Shown: positions 15,588 through 24,518, counted from the first letter of the stretch. The stretch: DNA of 33,759 nt from Nocardioides pini (GCF_026712185.1 NZ_JAPPUX010000009.1:1-33759); one strand, 5' to 3'. The notes: generated by a model not told the origin, from the letters alone. Translations and numbers: made by a program.

Positions 15588-16022
15588 TCAGAGCCCCGGG
15601 AGCGTGACGGTCAGCCAGTCCTTGTGGCCGGCGGGCGGGGGGTCGAAGGCGAGGAGGGCGGCCTCGGCCCCGTCGGTCGCGGTCGGGACCCCGTCGGGTC
15701 CGGCCGCGTGCGCGGCGCGGGTGTGGGCGTCCTCGACGAGGGCGGTGGCCTTGTGGGCGCGTACGTCGATCGCCTCCTTGAGCGAGTCGACCTCCGCGAG
15801 GTGCCGGGCGAGTGAATCGGCGGCGGTCTCGTGGTGGGCGGCGGCGGTGCGCAGGTGGGAGGCGCGCTCCTTGATCCGCTCGCGCATCGCGTCGGCGGCC
15901 TTGCCGTGCCACGGCACGGCCTCCGCCTGGGACACGAGGCGGGCGGCCAGGGCCCGGATGTCGCCGCCCTGCTCACGGAGCTGCGCCACGCGCTTGCGGC
16001 CCGCGGCGGTGTCGCCGTACAT
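15588..16022 (-). CDS. WXG100-like secreted helical protein
   Basis: A 144-residue, almost fully helical protein. Residues 1-80 form a helix-turn-helix hairpin with W38-H39-G40 at the turn, the hallmark of the WXG100 family of type VII substrates. A third helix (about 85-110) and an extended C-terminal tail make it longer than the usual 100 residues. It lacks a signal peptide. The ATG at 16022 follows GAGGGAG on the minus strand, and TAGGCG about 40 bases upstream may be the -10 box. As the first gene of the operon it is probably a structural partner or substrate for the downstream EspG-like and hydrolase-like proteins. Confidence 0.65.
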   Translation of the reverse strand: MYGDTAAGRKRVAQLREQGGDIRALAARLVSQAEAVPWHGKAADAMRERIKERASHLRTAAAHHETAADSLARHLAEVDSLKEAIDVRAHKATALVEDAHTRAAHAAGPDGVPTATDGAEAALLAFDPPPAGHKDWLTVTLPGL

Positions 16023-16224
16023 CGATCACTCCCTCTCGTCCGGGGACGCCTACCCGGTCAGCCGGACCTCAAACGTCTTCTCCCGCCACGCGATTGTGCC
16101 GCAGACGTCAGCCGACGCGCTCCGGCCGCGCCGTCCGGGCCGGGCCGCGGGCGCCGTCGGGCGCGCGCGCGGCCGATAGGATCCAGTCCGCCCCCGCAAG
16201 CCGCAGAGCGACCCCGAGGTGTGC

Positions 16225-17742
16225 ATGACGTTCGACGTCCACCAGCTCGACGAGTTCGTGCTGGTCGGCGCCGTCGTGACCCTTGCGGCCATCCTCGCGG
16301 TGCGGGTGTCCGCGCGCGCGGGCCTGCCGTCGCTGCTCATCTACCTCTTCATCGGCGTCCTGCTCGGCGAGGGCGGGCCCTTCGGCATCCCCTTCGACGA
16401 CGCCCAGCTCGCGCACGCGCTCGGCTTCGGGGCGCTGGCGGTCATCCTGGCCGAAGGTGGTCTCACCACCGACTGGCGGCAGATGCGCTCCAGCGTCCGC
16501 CTCGGCCTGTCGCTCGCGACGGTCGGGGTGGCGGTGTCGGTGGCCGTGGTCGCCGTCGGCACCCACTACCTCCTGGGACTGCCGTGGGAGCTGGCGATCC
16601 TGCTAGGCGCGATCTGCTCGCCCACGGACGCGGCCGCGGTGTTCTCGGTCCTGCGCGCGCTGCCGCTCCCCAAGCGGCTCACCGGCGCGCTCGAGGCCGA
16701 GTCCGGGCTCAACGACGCCCCGACCGTCGTGCTGGTGGGGATCATCTCAACCGGCGCGATCGGCGAGGCGGGCCTGCTCGAGACCAGCGGCCTCATCGTC
16801 TTCGAGCTGATCGCGGGCGGCCTGATCGGCGCGGCGATCGGCGTGGGCGGTGCGTGGGTGATGCGGCGGGCGGCCCTGCCCTCTTCCGGCCTCTACCCGC
16901 TCGCCGTCCTGTGCCTGGCGTTCGCGGCGTACGGCGCTGCGTCGGCGGTGCACGCGTCGGGGTTCGCCGCGATCTACGTCGCCGCGCTGATCCTCGGCAA
17001 CAGCGAGCTCCCGCACCGGGTGGCGACCCGCTCCTTCTCCGAGGGGGTGGCGTGGCTGGCGCAGATCGGGCTCTTCGTGATGCTCGGGCTGCTCCTCTCG
17101 CCCTCGGCGATCCACCTCGACACAGTGGTCCGGGCGCTGGTCACCGGACTCGTCCTCACGCTGGTGGCCCGCCCGTTGTCGGTCGTCGTCAGCAGCGTCG
17201 TGCAGCCGATGGTGCCTCGCGACCTGGCGTTCCTGTCGTGGGCCGGCCTGCGCGGCGCGGTGCCCATCGTGCTCGCCACGATCCCCCTGTCGGAGGGTGT
17301 GACGGGCGCGGAGGGCCTGTTCCACATCGTCTTCGTGATGGTCGTCGTCTACACCCTGCTGACCGGACCGACCCTGCCGTGGGTGGCCAGGACGCTCGGC
17401 GTCGCGCTCCGCTCGGAGCCGAGGGGACTCGAGGTGGAGGCGGCGCCGCTCGACCGCGTGGCTGCCGACCTCCTGCAGGTGACGATCGCGCCCACCTCGA
17501 AGATGCACGGCGTCGAGGTCGGCGAGCTGCGCCTGCCGCAGGGGGCCTCGGTCTCCCTGGTCATCAGGTCGGGCGAGGTGCTGGTCCCGGAGCGTCGTAC
17601 GGTCCTGCGGCACGGCGACGACCTGCTCGTGGTCACGCCCCGCAAGCTGCGCGAGGCCACCGAGGCGCGGATGCGTCAGGTCTCCGACAACGGCCGGCTC
17701 GCGCAGTGGGTCGGCGACCCGCCGCGCCGCGAGAGGGACTAG
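16225..17742 (+). CDS. Cation/proton antiporter, CPA1 NhaP2-type with RCK_C domain
   Basis: A 505-residue membrane protein with about 12 hydrophobic segments across the first 400 residues, followed by a cytosolic RCK_C (TrkA-C) domain (about 415-490). The transport core carries SPTDAAAVF at 132-140, with D135 in place of the second acidic residue of NhaP carriers, and LRGAVPIVLATIPLS near 345. The RCK_C tail indicates regulation by a bound ligand, as in NhaP2/CvrA-type potassium-proton exchangers. I prefer the ATG at 16225, after GAGG with normal spacing, over the in-frame GTG six bases upstream. TAGGAT at 16177-16182 is a likely -10. It exports K+ or Na+ in exchange for protons; the ion is not decided by sequence. 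Confidence 0.9.
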   Translation: MTFDVHQLDEFVLVGAVVTLAAILAVRVSARAGLPSLLIYLFIGVLLGEGGPFGIPFDDAQLAHALGFGALAVILAEGGLTTDWRQMRSSVRLGLSLATVGVAVSVAVVAVGTHYLLGLPWELAILLGAICSPTDAAAVFSVLRALPLPKRLTGALEAESGLNDAPTVVLVGIISTGAIGEAGLLETSGLIVFELIAGGLIGAAIGVGGAWVMRRAALPSSGLYPLAVLCLAFAAYGAASAVHASGFAAIYVAALILGNSELPHRVATRSFSEGVAWLAQIGLFVMLGLLLSPSAIHLDTVVRALVTGLVLTLVARPLSVVVSSVVQPMVPRDLAFLSWAGLRGAVPIVLATIPLSEGVTGAEGLFHIVFVMVVVYTLLTGPTLPWVARTLGVALRSEPRGLEVEAAPLDRVAADLLQVTIAPTSKMHGVEVGELRLPQGASVSLVIRSGEVLVPERRTVLRHGDDLLVVTPRKLREATEARMRQVSDNGRLAQWVGDPPRRERD

Positions 17743-17761
17743 GCCCGGACCGGGCCGAGGC

Positions 17762-18265
17762 TCACTCGGAGCCGGTGGCCTTGCACCAGGTGGCGTCGGC
17801 CTCGGCGACCACCGACTCGACCTGCTTCTTCTTCAGCGCCTGGAACTTCTCACCGACCACGACGACGACGCCGGGTCCGAGCGCGTCGCCCTCGACGACC
17901 TGCGCCCTCTTGAACTGCCGCTGCACGAGCACGACCGCCGGGTTGGTCGGCTCGGAGGACCAGATCTGCGTGGTGGCCGCGGGGAGCGGGGAGTCGCCGA
18001 CGGTGCCCTCGACGAAGCCGCGCTCGGCCAGCTGGGCGCTGGTGGCCCCGGCCAGGCCGCTGCGCTTGCTGCCGTTGAAGACGCTCACCACGACCTGGTC
18101 GCGGCGCACCTCCGACCCGGCCGGCACCGTCGTGTCCTCGCAGATGGCGACGGGCTCGTCCTCGGGGAACGGCTCGGTGAAGGCGGCCCATCCCCACACC
18201 GCGGCGATCAGCACCAGCACCGCGAGGACGGCGAGCGTGAGCGCCGACCGGGCCGCACCCGTCAC
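17762..18265 (-). CDS. LytR_C domain membrane-anchored protein
   Basis: A 167-residue protein with one N-terminal membrane segment (about 10-30) and an extracytoplasmic LytR_C domain (about 60-145), shown by VVVSVFNGSKRSGLAGATSAQLAERGF. The domain often follows LytR-CpsA-Psr catalytic domains in cell wall polymer ligases, but here it stands alone, so a regulatory or binding role in the envelope is more likely than catalysis. The start is a GTG overlapping the TGA of the upstream VapB-type gene by four bases, so the pair is translationally coupled. This gene pair order is, from memory, common in Actinobacteria. Confidence 0.8.
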   Translation of the reverse strand: MTGAARSALTLAVLAVLVLIAAVWGWAAFTEPFPEDEPVAICEDTTVPAGSEVRRDQVVVSVFNGSKRSGLAGATSAQLAERGFVEGTVGDSPLPAATTQIWSSEPTNPAVVLVQRQFKRAQVVEGDALGPGVVVVVGEKFQALKKKQVESVVAEADATWCKATGSE

Positions 18266-18573
18266 TTGTCGTCCGCCTGGTGGACCCGCGCGTGCAGCAC
18301 GCTGCGCTGCTGGAGCGCCGCACGGAGGGCGCGGTGCAGGCCGTCCTCGAGGTAGAGGTCGCCCTTCCACTGCACGACGTGGGCGAACAGGTCGCCGTAG
18401 AACGTCGAGTCCTCGTCGAGGAGCGTGTCGAGCCGCAAGGTGTCCTTGGTGGTCACGAGCTCGTCGAGGCGCACCTGTCGCGGAGGCAGGTCGGCCCAGC
18501 CGCGCGAGTCGAGCCCGTGGTCGGGATAGGGTCGGCCGACGCCCACCCGCTTGAAGATCACGCCGGTGATCAT
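18262..18573 (-). CDS. VapB-type conserved protein (orphan antitoxin-like)
   Basis: A 103-residue conserved actinobacterial protein that databases often label VapB-type antitoxin. Typical segments are GRPYPDHGLDSRGWADLPPR, LDELVTTKDTLRLDTLL and DGLHRALRAALQQRSVLHAR, the last resembling a ParB/Srx-like nucleotide or DNA-binding helix pair. No PIN toxin or other toxin is adjacent. The partner gene encodes a LytR_C envelope protein, so a toxin-antitoxin role is doubtful. The ATG at 18573 lies 57 bases from the divergent HerA-like gene. Confidence 0.65.
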   Translation of the reverse strand: MITGVIFKRVGVGRPYPDHGLDSRGWADLPPRQVRLDELVTTKDTLRLDTLLDEDSTFYGDLFAHVVQWKGDLYLEDGLHRALRAALQQRSVLHARVHQADDK

Positions 18574-18618
18574 AACGACGCCCCCTTGCGGGCCCTCGTT
18601 GTCGTCCCCACCCGTGAC

Positions 18619-18624
18619 TAGGCT
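18619..18624 (+). promoter_or_regulatory. Candidate leaderless promoter -10 (TAGGCT)
   Basis: TAGGCT ends six bases before the ATG of the HerA-like ATPase at 18631, with no Shine-Dalgarno sequence. The 57-base gap to the divergent VapB-type gene must also hold that gene's promoter. Confidence 0.45.
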
Positions 18625-18630
18625 CGCGAC

Positions 18631-20256
18631 ATGAGCGAGACGCCCGAGGCCGAGCCCACCCCGTCCGCACCGGTGGCGGACCCGCCGTCGGACCCGATCT
18701 CCGACCCGATCTCGGAGGCCGTGGCACCCGGCTACCGGTTCGAGGGTGCCGCCCTCGAGCTCGGCGGGCTCATGCTCGACGCGGACCACCTCAGCGACGT
18801 ACGGATCCGCATCCCGCTGGGGATGCTCAACCGCCACGGTCTCGTCGCCGGCGCTACCGGCACCGGCAAGACGAAGACCCTGCAGCTGCTCGCGGAGCAG
18901 CTCAGCGCGAACGGCGTCCCCGTGTTCGCCGCCGACATCAAGGGCGACCTGTCCGGCATCAGCGTCCCGGGCGAGCCCAGCGACAAGCTGACCGCGCGCA
19001 CCGCGAGCGTCGGGCAGGACTGGACGGCGACCGGCTTCCCGACGGAGTTCTACGCGATCGGCGGCCAGGGGACCGGCGTACCCGTCCGCGTGACGATGAG
19101 CGCGTTCGGTCCCACCCTGCTCGCCAAGGTCCTCGGGCTCAACGAGACGCAGGAGTCCTCCCTGGGCCTGGTCTTCTACTACTGCGACCAGCAGGGGCTG
19201 CCCCTGCTCGACCTCGCCGACCTGCGCGCGGTCCTGCAGTTCCTCACCGGCGACGCGGCCGGGAAGGCCGAGCTCAAGACGATCGGTGGGCTCTCGCCGC
19301 AGACCGCCGGCGTGATCCTGCGCGAGCTGGTCGCCTTCGAGGCGCAGGGCGCCGACGTCTTCTTCGGGGAGCCGGAGTTCGAGACGAAGGAGTTCCTGCG
19401 CACCGCCGAGGACGGGCGCGGCATCGTCAGCCTGCTCGAGCTGCCGAACCTCCAGGACCGGCCCGCCCTGTTCTCGACGTTCCTCATGTGGCTGCTCGCC
19501 GACCTCTTCCACGACCTGCCGGAGGAGGGCGACCTCGACAAGCCCAAGCTGGTCTTCTTCTTCGACGAGGCGCACCTGCTCTTCAACGACGCCTCCGACG
19601 CCTTCCTCGACCAGATCGCCCAGACCGTGCGGCTGATCCGGTCCAAGGGCGTGGGCGTCTTCTTCGTGACCCAGTCGCCCACCGACGTGCCCGACGAGGT
19701 GCTCGGCCAGCTCGGCTCGCGCATCCAGCACCAGCTGCGTGCCCACACCCCCAACGACGCGAAGGCCCTCAAGGCGACCGTCAACACCTACCCCACCAGC
19801 GCCTACGACGACCTCGGCCAGGTCATCACGTCGCTGGGCATCGGCGAGGCGGTGGTGACGGTGATGAACGAGCGCGGCGCCCCGACGCCCGTCGCCTGGA
19901 CGCGGCTGCGCGCCCCCGAGTCCCTCATGGACCCCGCCCCCACGCCGGCGATGCAGGCGGCGGTCGAGGCCTCGCCGCTCACCGCGAAGTACGCCGAGGC
20001 GATCGACCGCGAGTCCGCCCGCGAGCTGCTCGCCAAGAAGCTGGAGGAGGGCGCCCGCAAGGCCGCGGAGGACGCCCGCGTCAAGGAGATGGCGCGCGAG
20101 CAGAAGAACGCCCGCGTGACCGAGAAGGCCGAGAAGCCGCCGAAGGAGGAGGACAGCATGGTGGAGAGCGTCGTGAAGTCCCGGGCCTTCAAGGACTTCA
20201 TGAGCACCGCCGCCCGCGAGATCGCCCGCGGGATGTTCAAGAGCGGCCGGCGGTGA
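18631..20256 (+). CDS. HerA-like ATPase/helicase (YjgR/DUF853 type)
   Basis: A 541-residue soluble ATPase of the HerA/FtsK superfamily, DUF853 (YjgR) branch. After an acidic Pro-rich leader (1-35), Walker A GATGTGKT is at 74-81 and Walker B LVFFFDEAHLLF has D312-E313. VGVFFVTQSPTDVPDEVLGQLGSR is the conserved sensor/arginine-finger segment. The C-terminal 100 residues are a Lys/Glu-rich helical tail (ARELLAKKLEEGARKAAED). The family forms hexamers thought to act on DNA or large complexes, but its cellular role is unclear. It starts at the ATG next to a leaderless-type box and ends before the palindrome at 20274. Although it lies beside eccC, it is not the secretion ATPase. Confidence 0.9.
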   Translation: MSETPEAEPTPSAPVADPPSDPISDPISEAVAPGYRFEGAALELGGLMLDADHLSDVRIRIPLGMLNRHGLVAGATGTGKTKTLQLLAEQLSANGVPVFAADIKGDLSGISVPGEPSDKLTARTASVGQDWTATGFPTEFYAIGGQGTGVPVRVTMSAFGPTLLAKVLGLNETQESSLGLVFYYCDQQGLPLLDLADLRAVLQFLTGDAAGKAELKTIGGLSPQTAGVILRELVAFEAQGADVFFGEPEFETKEFLRTAEDGRGIVSLLELPNLQDRPALFSTFLMWLLADLFHDLPEEGDLDKPKLVFFFDEAHLLFNDASDAFLDQIAQTVRLIRSKGVGVFFVTQSPTDVPDEVLGQLGSRIQHQLRAHTPNDAKALKATVNTYPTSAYDDLGQVITSLGIGEAVVTVMNERGAPTPVAWTRLRAPESLMDPAPTPAMQAAVEASPLTAKYAEAIDRESARELLAKKLEEGARKAAEDARVKEMAREQKNARVTEKAEKPPKEEDSMVESVVKSRAFKDFMSTAAREIARGMFKSGRR

Positions 20257-20273
20257 GCGATGCGGTCGCTGGA

Positions 20274-20293
20274 GTCACCGGATATCCGGTGAC
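20274..20293 (+). terminator. Perfect palindrome after the HerA-like gene
   Basis: GTCACCGGATATCCGGTGAC is a perfect 20-base palindrome 18 bases after the stop, and probably forms a terminator. The rest of the gap to 20439 holds a near-palindrome centred on AGATCT (20307-20322) and a 17-base fragment (20384-20400) of the repeat found at 33421-33574; otherwise nothing is recognisable. Confidence 0.6.
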
Positions 20294-20439
20294 CGCCCTG
20301 CTTGCAGGTACAGATCTCTACCGATAAGCACGCAACTCGGGTGCACAGCTCGCCCGGAGAAGATCGAGTAGGAAGCGCGCGCCGGCGGTGCGCCAGCCAC
20401 ATCCACGACCGGGGGGACGAGGCTCACGCGCGAGCGCCA

Positions 20440-23400
20440 CTACATCGTCGGGTCGAGCCAGGCCAGCTGGGCGGTCTGGGTGCCGCCGTCGCGGGTGACG
20501 ACGCGGGCGCGGCCCTCGGGGGCGGGCTGCGGGCGCAGGTTGCCGATGAGTACGCCCTCGTCGCGCGGGCCGGACAGCATGACGCCGGGCATCGCGAGGT
20601 CGCGCAGCGACTGGATGACGGGCTCGTAGAGCGCGCGGGAGGCGCCGCCGGTGCGGCGCGCGACGACGACGTGCAGGCCGACGTCGCGGGCCTGGGCCAT
20701 CAGCGGCTGCAGCGAGGACACCGGGGAGGACTGGGCGGTCGCGACGAGGTCGTAGTCGTCGACCACCACGAACACCTCGGCACCCGTCCACCACGACCGG
20801 CTGCGCAGCTGGTCGGGCGTCACGTCGGGGCCGGGGATGCGGCCCTCGAGGTAGCTCGCGATGTCCTTCAGCGTCGGCGTGGCCTGGGTGGCCGAGGTGA
20901 GGTAGTTGAGGAGGTACTCGTCGGGCACCTCGCCGAGCAGCGAGCGCCGGTAGTCGACGAGGACGATCTGCGCCTCCTTCGGCGTGCGGGTGCGCATGAT
21001 CTCGTGGACGTACGCCCGGAGCAGGGCGCTCTTGCCCGACTGCCCGTCGCCGAAGACCAGCATGTGGGGCTCGGCGTCGACGTCGAGGCCGACCGGGGCG
21101 AGCTCCTTCTCGTTGATGCCGAGCAGGACATGCTTCGGCGGCAGCTGGCGTCGTACGGCGTCCTCGCGGACCGCCTCGAGGGTCACCTTCTCGGGCAGCA
21201 GGCGCAGCTTGGGGCCCTGCGGGCCCTTCCAGGCCGCGGCCATCCGGTCGACGAGGTGGTCGACGCCGTCGCCGAGGGTGTCGGCGTCACCGTCGCCGTC
21301 GATGCGGGGCAGCGCGCCGAGGAAGTGCAGCTTGGACGGCACGAGACCGCGGCCGGGCCGGCCGACCGGGACGAGCGCGGCGACCTTGCGATCGATCTCG
21401 GAGTCGAGCGGGTCACCGAGCCGCAGCTCGAGCTTGGAGCCGAAGACGTCGCGCATCGCGGCGCGGTAGTCGGCCCAGCGGGTCGACGCGGTGACGATGT
21501 GGAGGCCGAAGGTCAGGCCGCGCGCGGCGAGCTGCTGGATCTCCATCTCGAGGTCGTCGAACTCGGCGCGCAACGTGCTCCAGCCGTCGATGACGAGGAA
21601 CACGTCGCCCCAGCCGTCGTCGGCGCGGCCCTGGGTGCGACGCGAGCGGTAGGTCTCGATCGAGTCGATCCCGTTCTCGCGGAAGTAGGCCTCGCGGCGG
21701 TCGACGATGCCCTCGACCTCCGCCATCACGCGGCGTACGACGTCGGGCTCGGAGCGGGTGGCGACACCGCTGACGTGGGGCAGGCGGGCCAGCGGGGCGA
21801 ACGTGCCGCCACCGAAGTCGAGCACGAAGAACTGCGACTCCAGCGGCGTCGTCACCAGCGCCATGCTCGTGACGATGCTGCGCAGCATGGTGCTCTTGCC
21901 CGAGCGCGGGCCGCCGACCACCGCGACGTGGCCGGCCGCGCCGGTGAGGTTGAGCGTCATCGTGTCGCGACGCTGCTCCCGCGGCCGGTCGACGGTGCCG
22001 AGCGGGATGACCAGGCCCGGCACGTTGCGCCACTGCGGCGACGTCAGGCCCAGGTCGGGGCTCTCGACCAGGTCGGGCATGAGCTCGTCGAGCGTGTCGG
22101 GCACGTCGAGCGGCGGCAGCCAGACCTGGTGCGCCGCCGGTCCCTTGCCGACCATCCGCGTCACGGCGACGTCGAGGAGCGAGGGCTGCTCGCCCTGCTG
22201 CTGGCGCTTCGGCGCCGCCACCTCGGTGACCTCCTCGGTCGGCTCGAGGGCCTGCACCTCGGAGATGGTGAAGGGCAGGATGCCGCGGATGGCGCCGCCC
22301 TCGTCGCGGGTGACGCGGGTGCGGCTCGACGGCGGCCCCGAGACGTACGCCGCCTTGAAGCGCAGCAGCGTGGACTGGTCGGGCTTGAGGTAGCCCAGAC
22401 CGGGGACGGCGGGCAGCTCGTAGGCGTCCGGAACGCCGAGCACGGCGCGCGACTCGCCGGCGGAGAAGGTGCGGAGGCCGACGCGGTAGGAGAGGTGGGA
22501 CTCCAGGCCGCGCAGGCGACCCTCCTCGAGTCGCTGCGACGCGAGCAGGAGGTGCAGGCCGAGCGAGCGGCCGAGGCGGCCGATCGCGACGAAGAGGTCG
22601 ATGAACTCCGGCTTGGCCGAGAGCATCTCGGAGAACTCGTCGACGACGATGAACAGCGACGGCATCGGCTCGAGCGGCTCGCCGTTGGCGCGGGCCTTCT
22701 CGTAGTCGCGCACCGACGCGTAGTTGCCCGCGTCGCGCAGCAGCTCCTGGCGGCGGGTCATCTCGCCCGAGAGGGCGTCCTGCATGCGGTCGACGAGCGT
22801 GAGCTCGTTGGCGAGGTTGGTGATGACGGCCGAGACGTGCGGCATGTCGGCCATGCCGGCGAAGGTGGCACCACCCTTGAAGTCGACGAGCACGAGGTTG
22901 AGCTGCTCGGAGGAGTGCGTCATCACCAGGCCGAGCACCAGCGTGCGGAGGAACTCCGACTTGCCGGAGCCGGTCGCGCCGATCACCAGGCCGTGGGGGC
23001 CCATGCCCTGCTGGGCGGACTCCTTGATGTCGAGGTGGATCAGGCCGCCGGAGTCGCCGATGCCGATCGGCACCCGGAGGCGGTCGCGCGCCGGGCGCGG
23101 GCGCCAGGCGGTGGCCGGGTCGTAGGTGAAGATGTCGCCGAGGCCGAGCAGGTCCATGTGGTCGGGGGTCGCCGACGTGATGTCGACGGCACCGCCGGCC
23201 GAGGACGACTCGGCGCTGGCGGTCTTGAGCGGCGCGATCCGGCGGGCGAAGGCCTCAGCCGTGGCGATGTCGCACTGGTCGGCGAGCGCGCGGACCGGCT
23301 CGCCGCGCAGCCGCAGCGCGCTCACCGGGCGCTTGCCGAGCTCGTCGGGCGCGTCGGCGAACTCCAGGCGCAGGCGGGTGGAGTCCTCGAGCTCGTCCCA

Positions 23401-24438
23401 CCGGCTCGGCAGGTCGAGCAGCGTGACGCCGTGCAGGCCGTCGGGCGGGACGATGTGGTTGCCCGGCGGGAGGTGGCCGCCGTCGATCACGAGGAGGATG
23501 TGCGGCGTGGCGGCGCGCTCGTCGGCGCCGAAGCGGGGACGGTCGCTCAGGTCGGGCGGGAGCAGGTTGCCGAGGTCGTCGAGCGAGGTCGACACCAGGC
23601 GCATCGGGCCGACCGCGTCGGCCTCGCGGGTGCTCTGCGCGTGGGGAAGCCACTTGACCCAGTCCCAGTGGGTGAGGTTCTGCTCCGAGCTGAGCACCGC
23701 GACGATGAGCTGGTCGGGGTTCTGGAACGCCGTCGCGGAGCAGATCATCGCGCGTGCCGTCGCGCGGACCTCCTCGGCGTCGCCGCACAGCTCGATGCGG
23801 TCGAAGGCGCGCAGGTCGATCGACGCCGGCAGGTTGGGCTGCAGCCGGTGCACGACGAGGAGGCGGTGCAGGGCGGACGCCGCGGCCGGGTCGACCTGGT
23901 CGACCGGCGCGCTCTCCGGCGGCACCAGCTCCAGCGACAGCGGCTGCGAGCACAGGCCGTAGCGCACGTGCAGGAAGTTGTCGTCGGAGACGGTGTGCTC
24001 CCACAGCCGGGTGCGGTCCTCGGCCAGGGCGGGGAGCGCCGAGGGCTCGGGGTGGTGCCAGTTGAGGGCGCGCCGCTGCTGGTCGGCAGCCTCGCGTGCG
24101 ACCTTGCGGATGTTGCCCAGGTAGCGCAGGTACTCGGTGCGCGAGCCGGTGACCTGCTGCGCGCGCTGCTTCCGCTGCCGGTCGATCTGGACGATGATGA
24201 AGCCGAGCGTGGCGAAGAGGAACATGCCGGCGGCGAGGAAGCTGCGGCTCTTGTTGGCGCCGCCCATCGTCGCGACGAGCACGATGGAGCCGAGGCTGCC
24301 GAGCATCGGGATGGCGTTCATCAGCACGCCCCCGGCGCCCTCGCCCTCCTGCAGCTCCGGCGGCGGCTGCAGCACGATCTGACCACCCGGCATCTCCGGC
24401 TCGTCGAGCCTCTGGCCGCCCCGCAGTGTCGTGCTCAA
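20440..24438 (-). CDS. eccC: Type VII secretion ATPase EccC (fused EccCa-EccCb)
   Basis: A 1332-residue FtsK/SpoIIIE-family ATPase that powers ESX substrate recognition and export. Two membrane segments (about 40-60 and 70-90) precede three ATPase domains. Domain 1 has Walker A GATGSGKS at 487-494 and Walker B FIVVDEF, with the catalytic glutamate. Domain 2 has GGPRSGKS at 842 with VFLVIDGW, and domain 3 has GDGQSGKS at 1130 with VFVVVDDY, both lacking the Walker B glutamate. This is the usual pattern, in which domain 1 hydrolyses ATP and the others bind nucleotide and substrate tails. I chose a TTG start at 24438 because it gives MSTT and no in-frame ATG or GTG precedes it; GGGGGA lies just upstream. 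It is transcribed divergently from eccD1. Both halves are fused, unlike the split EccCa1/EccCb1 of ESX-1. Confidence 0.95.
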   Translation of the reverse strand: MSTTLRGGQRLDEPEMPGGQIVLQPPPELQEGEGAGGVLMNAIPMLGSLGSIVLVATMGGANKSRSFLAAGMFLFATLGFIIVQIDRQRKQRAQQVTGSRTEYLRYLGNIRKVAREAADQQRRALNWHHPEPSALPALAEDRTRLWEHTVSDDNFLHVRYGLCSQPLSLELVPPESAPVDQVDPAAASALHRLLVVHRLQPNLPASIDLRAFDRIELCGDAEEVRATARAMICSATAFQNPDQLIVAVLSSEQNLTHWDWVKWLPHAQSTREADAVGPMRLVSTSLDDLGNLLPPDLSDRPRFGADERAATPHILLVIDGGHLPPGNHIVPPDGLHGVTLLDLPSRWDELEDSTRLRLEFADAPDELGKRPVSALRLRGEPVRALADQCDIATAEAFARRIAPLKTASAESSSAGGAVDITSATPDHMDLLGLGDIFTYDPATAWRPRPARDRLRVPIGIGDSGGLIHLDIKESAQQGMGPHGLVIGATGSGKSEFLRTLVLGLVMTHSSEQLNLVLVDFKGGATFAGMADMPHVSAVITNLANELTLVDRMQDALSGEMTRRQELLRDAGNYASVRDYEKARANGEPLEPMPSLFIVVDEFSEMLSAKPEFIDLFVAIGRLGRSLGLHLLLASQRLEEGRLRGLESHLSYRVGLRTFSAGESRAVLGVPDAYELPAVPGLGYLKPDQSTLLRFKAAYVSGPPSSRTRVTRDEGGAIRGILPFTISEVQALEPTEEVTEVAAPKRQQQGEQPSLLDVAVTRMVGKGPAAHQVWLPPLDVPDTLDELMPDLVESPDLGLTSPQWRNVPGLVIPLGTVDRPREQRRDTMTLNLTGAAGHVAVVGGPRSGKSTMLRSIVTSMALVTTPLESQFFVLDFGGGTFAPLARLPHVSGVATRSEPDVVRRVMAEVEGIVDRREAYFRENGIDSIETYRSRRTQGRADDGWGDVFLVIDGWSTLRAEFDDLEMEIQQLAARGLTFGLHIVTASTRWADYRAAMRDVFGSKLELRLGDPLDSEIDRKVAALVPVGRPGRGLVPSKLHFLGALPRIDGDGDADTLGDGVDHLVDRMAAAWKGPQGPKLRLLPEKVTLEAVREDAVRRQLPPKHVLLGINEKELAPVGLDVDAEPHMLVFGDGQSGKSALLRAYVHEIMRTRTPKEAQIVLVDYRRSLLGEVPDEYLLNYLTSATQATPTLKDIASYLEGRIPGPDVTPDQLRSRSWWTGAEVFVVVDDYDLVATAQSSPVSSLQPLMAQARDVGLHVVVARRTGGASRALYEPVIQSLRDLAMPGVMLSGPRDEGVLIGNLRPQPAPEGRARVVTRDGGTQTAQLAWLDPTM

Positions 24439-24475
24439 CGCATCCCCCAGTGCCGTGCCCGATGAAGTCGCGACG

Positions 24476-24518
24476 ATGATAGGTGGGCTGCCGCGCGAGC
24501 CGCACCTACGACTACCCT
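24476..24518. promoter_or_regulatory. Divergent promoter between eccC and eccD1
   Basis: The minus strand reads TATCAT at 24476-24481, 37 bases before the eccC TTG. The plus strand reads TACCCT at 24513-24518, 46 bases before the eccD1 GTG. The two -10 candidates are only 31 bases apart, so their -35 regions overlap and the two arms of the secretion locus may be co-regulated or compete. Confidence 0.45.

Noticed and set aside
18262..18573. A complete toxin-antitoxin module
   Set aside because: No toxin gene is adjacent. The coupled partner is a membrane-anchored LytR_C protein.
20440..24438. Loss of the Walker B glutamate in EccC domains 2 and 3 as evidence of inactivation
   Set aside because: This is the usual condition in EccC proteins, where only the first domain is a conventional ATPase, so it is not a special feature of this gene.
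20302..24465. A 1387-codon open frame on the plus strand across eccC
   Set aside because: It is the antisense shadow of eccC. Composition is typical of a complementary frame (Arg, Val, Glu, His rich) and it has no motifs.
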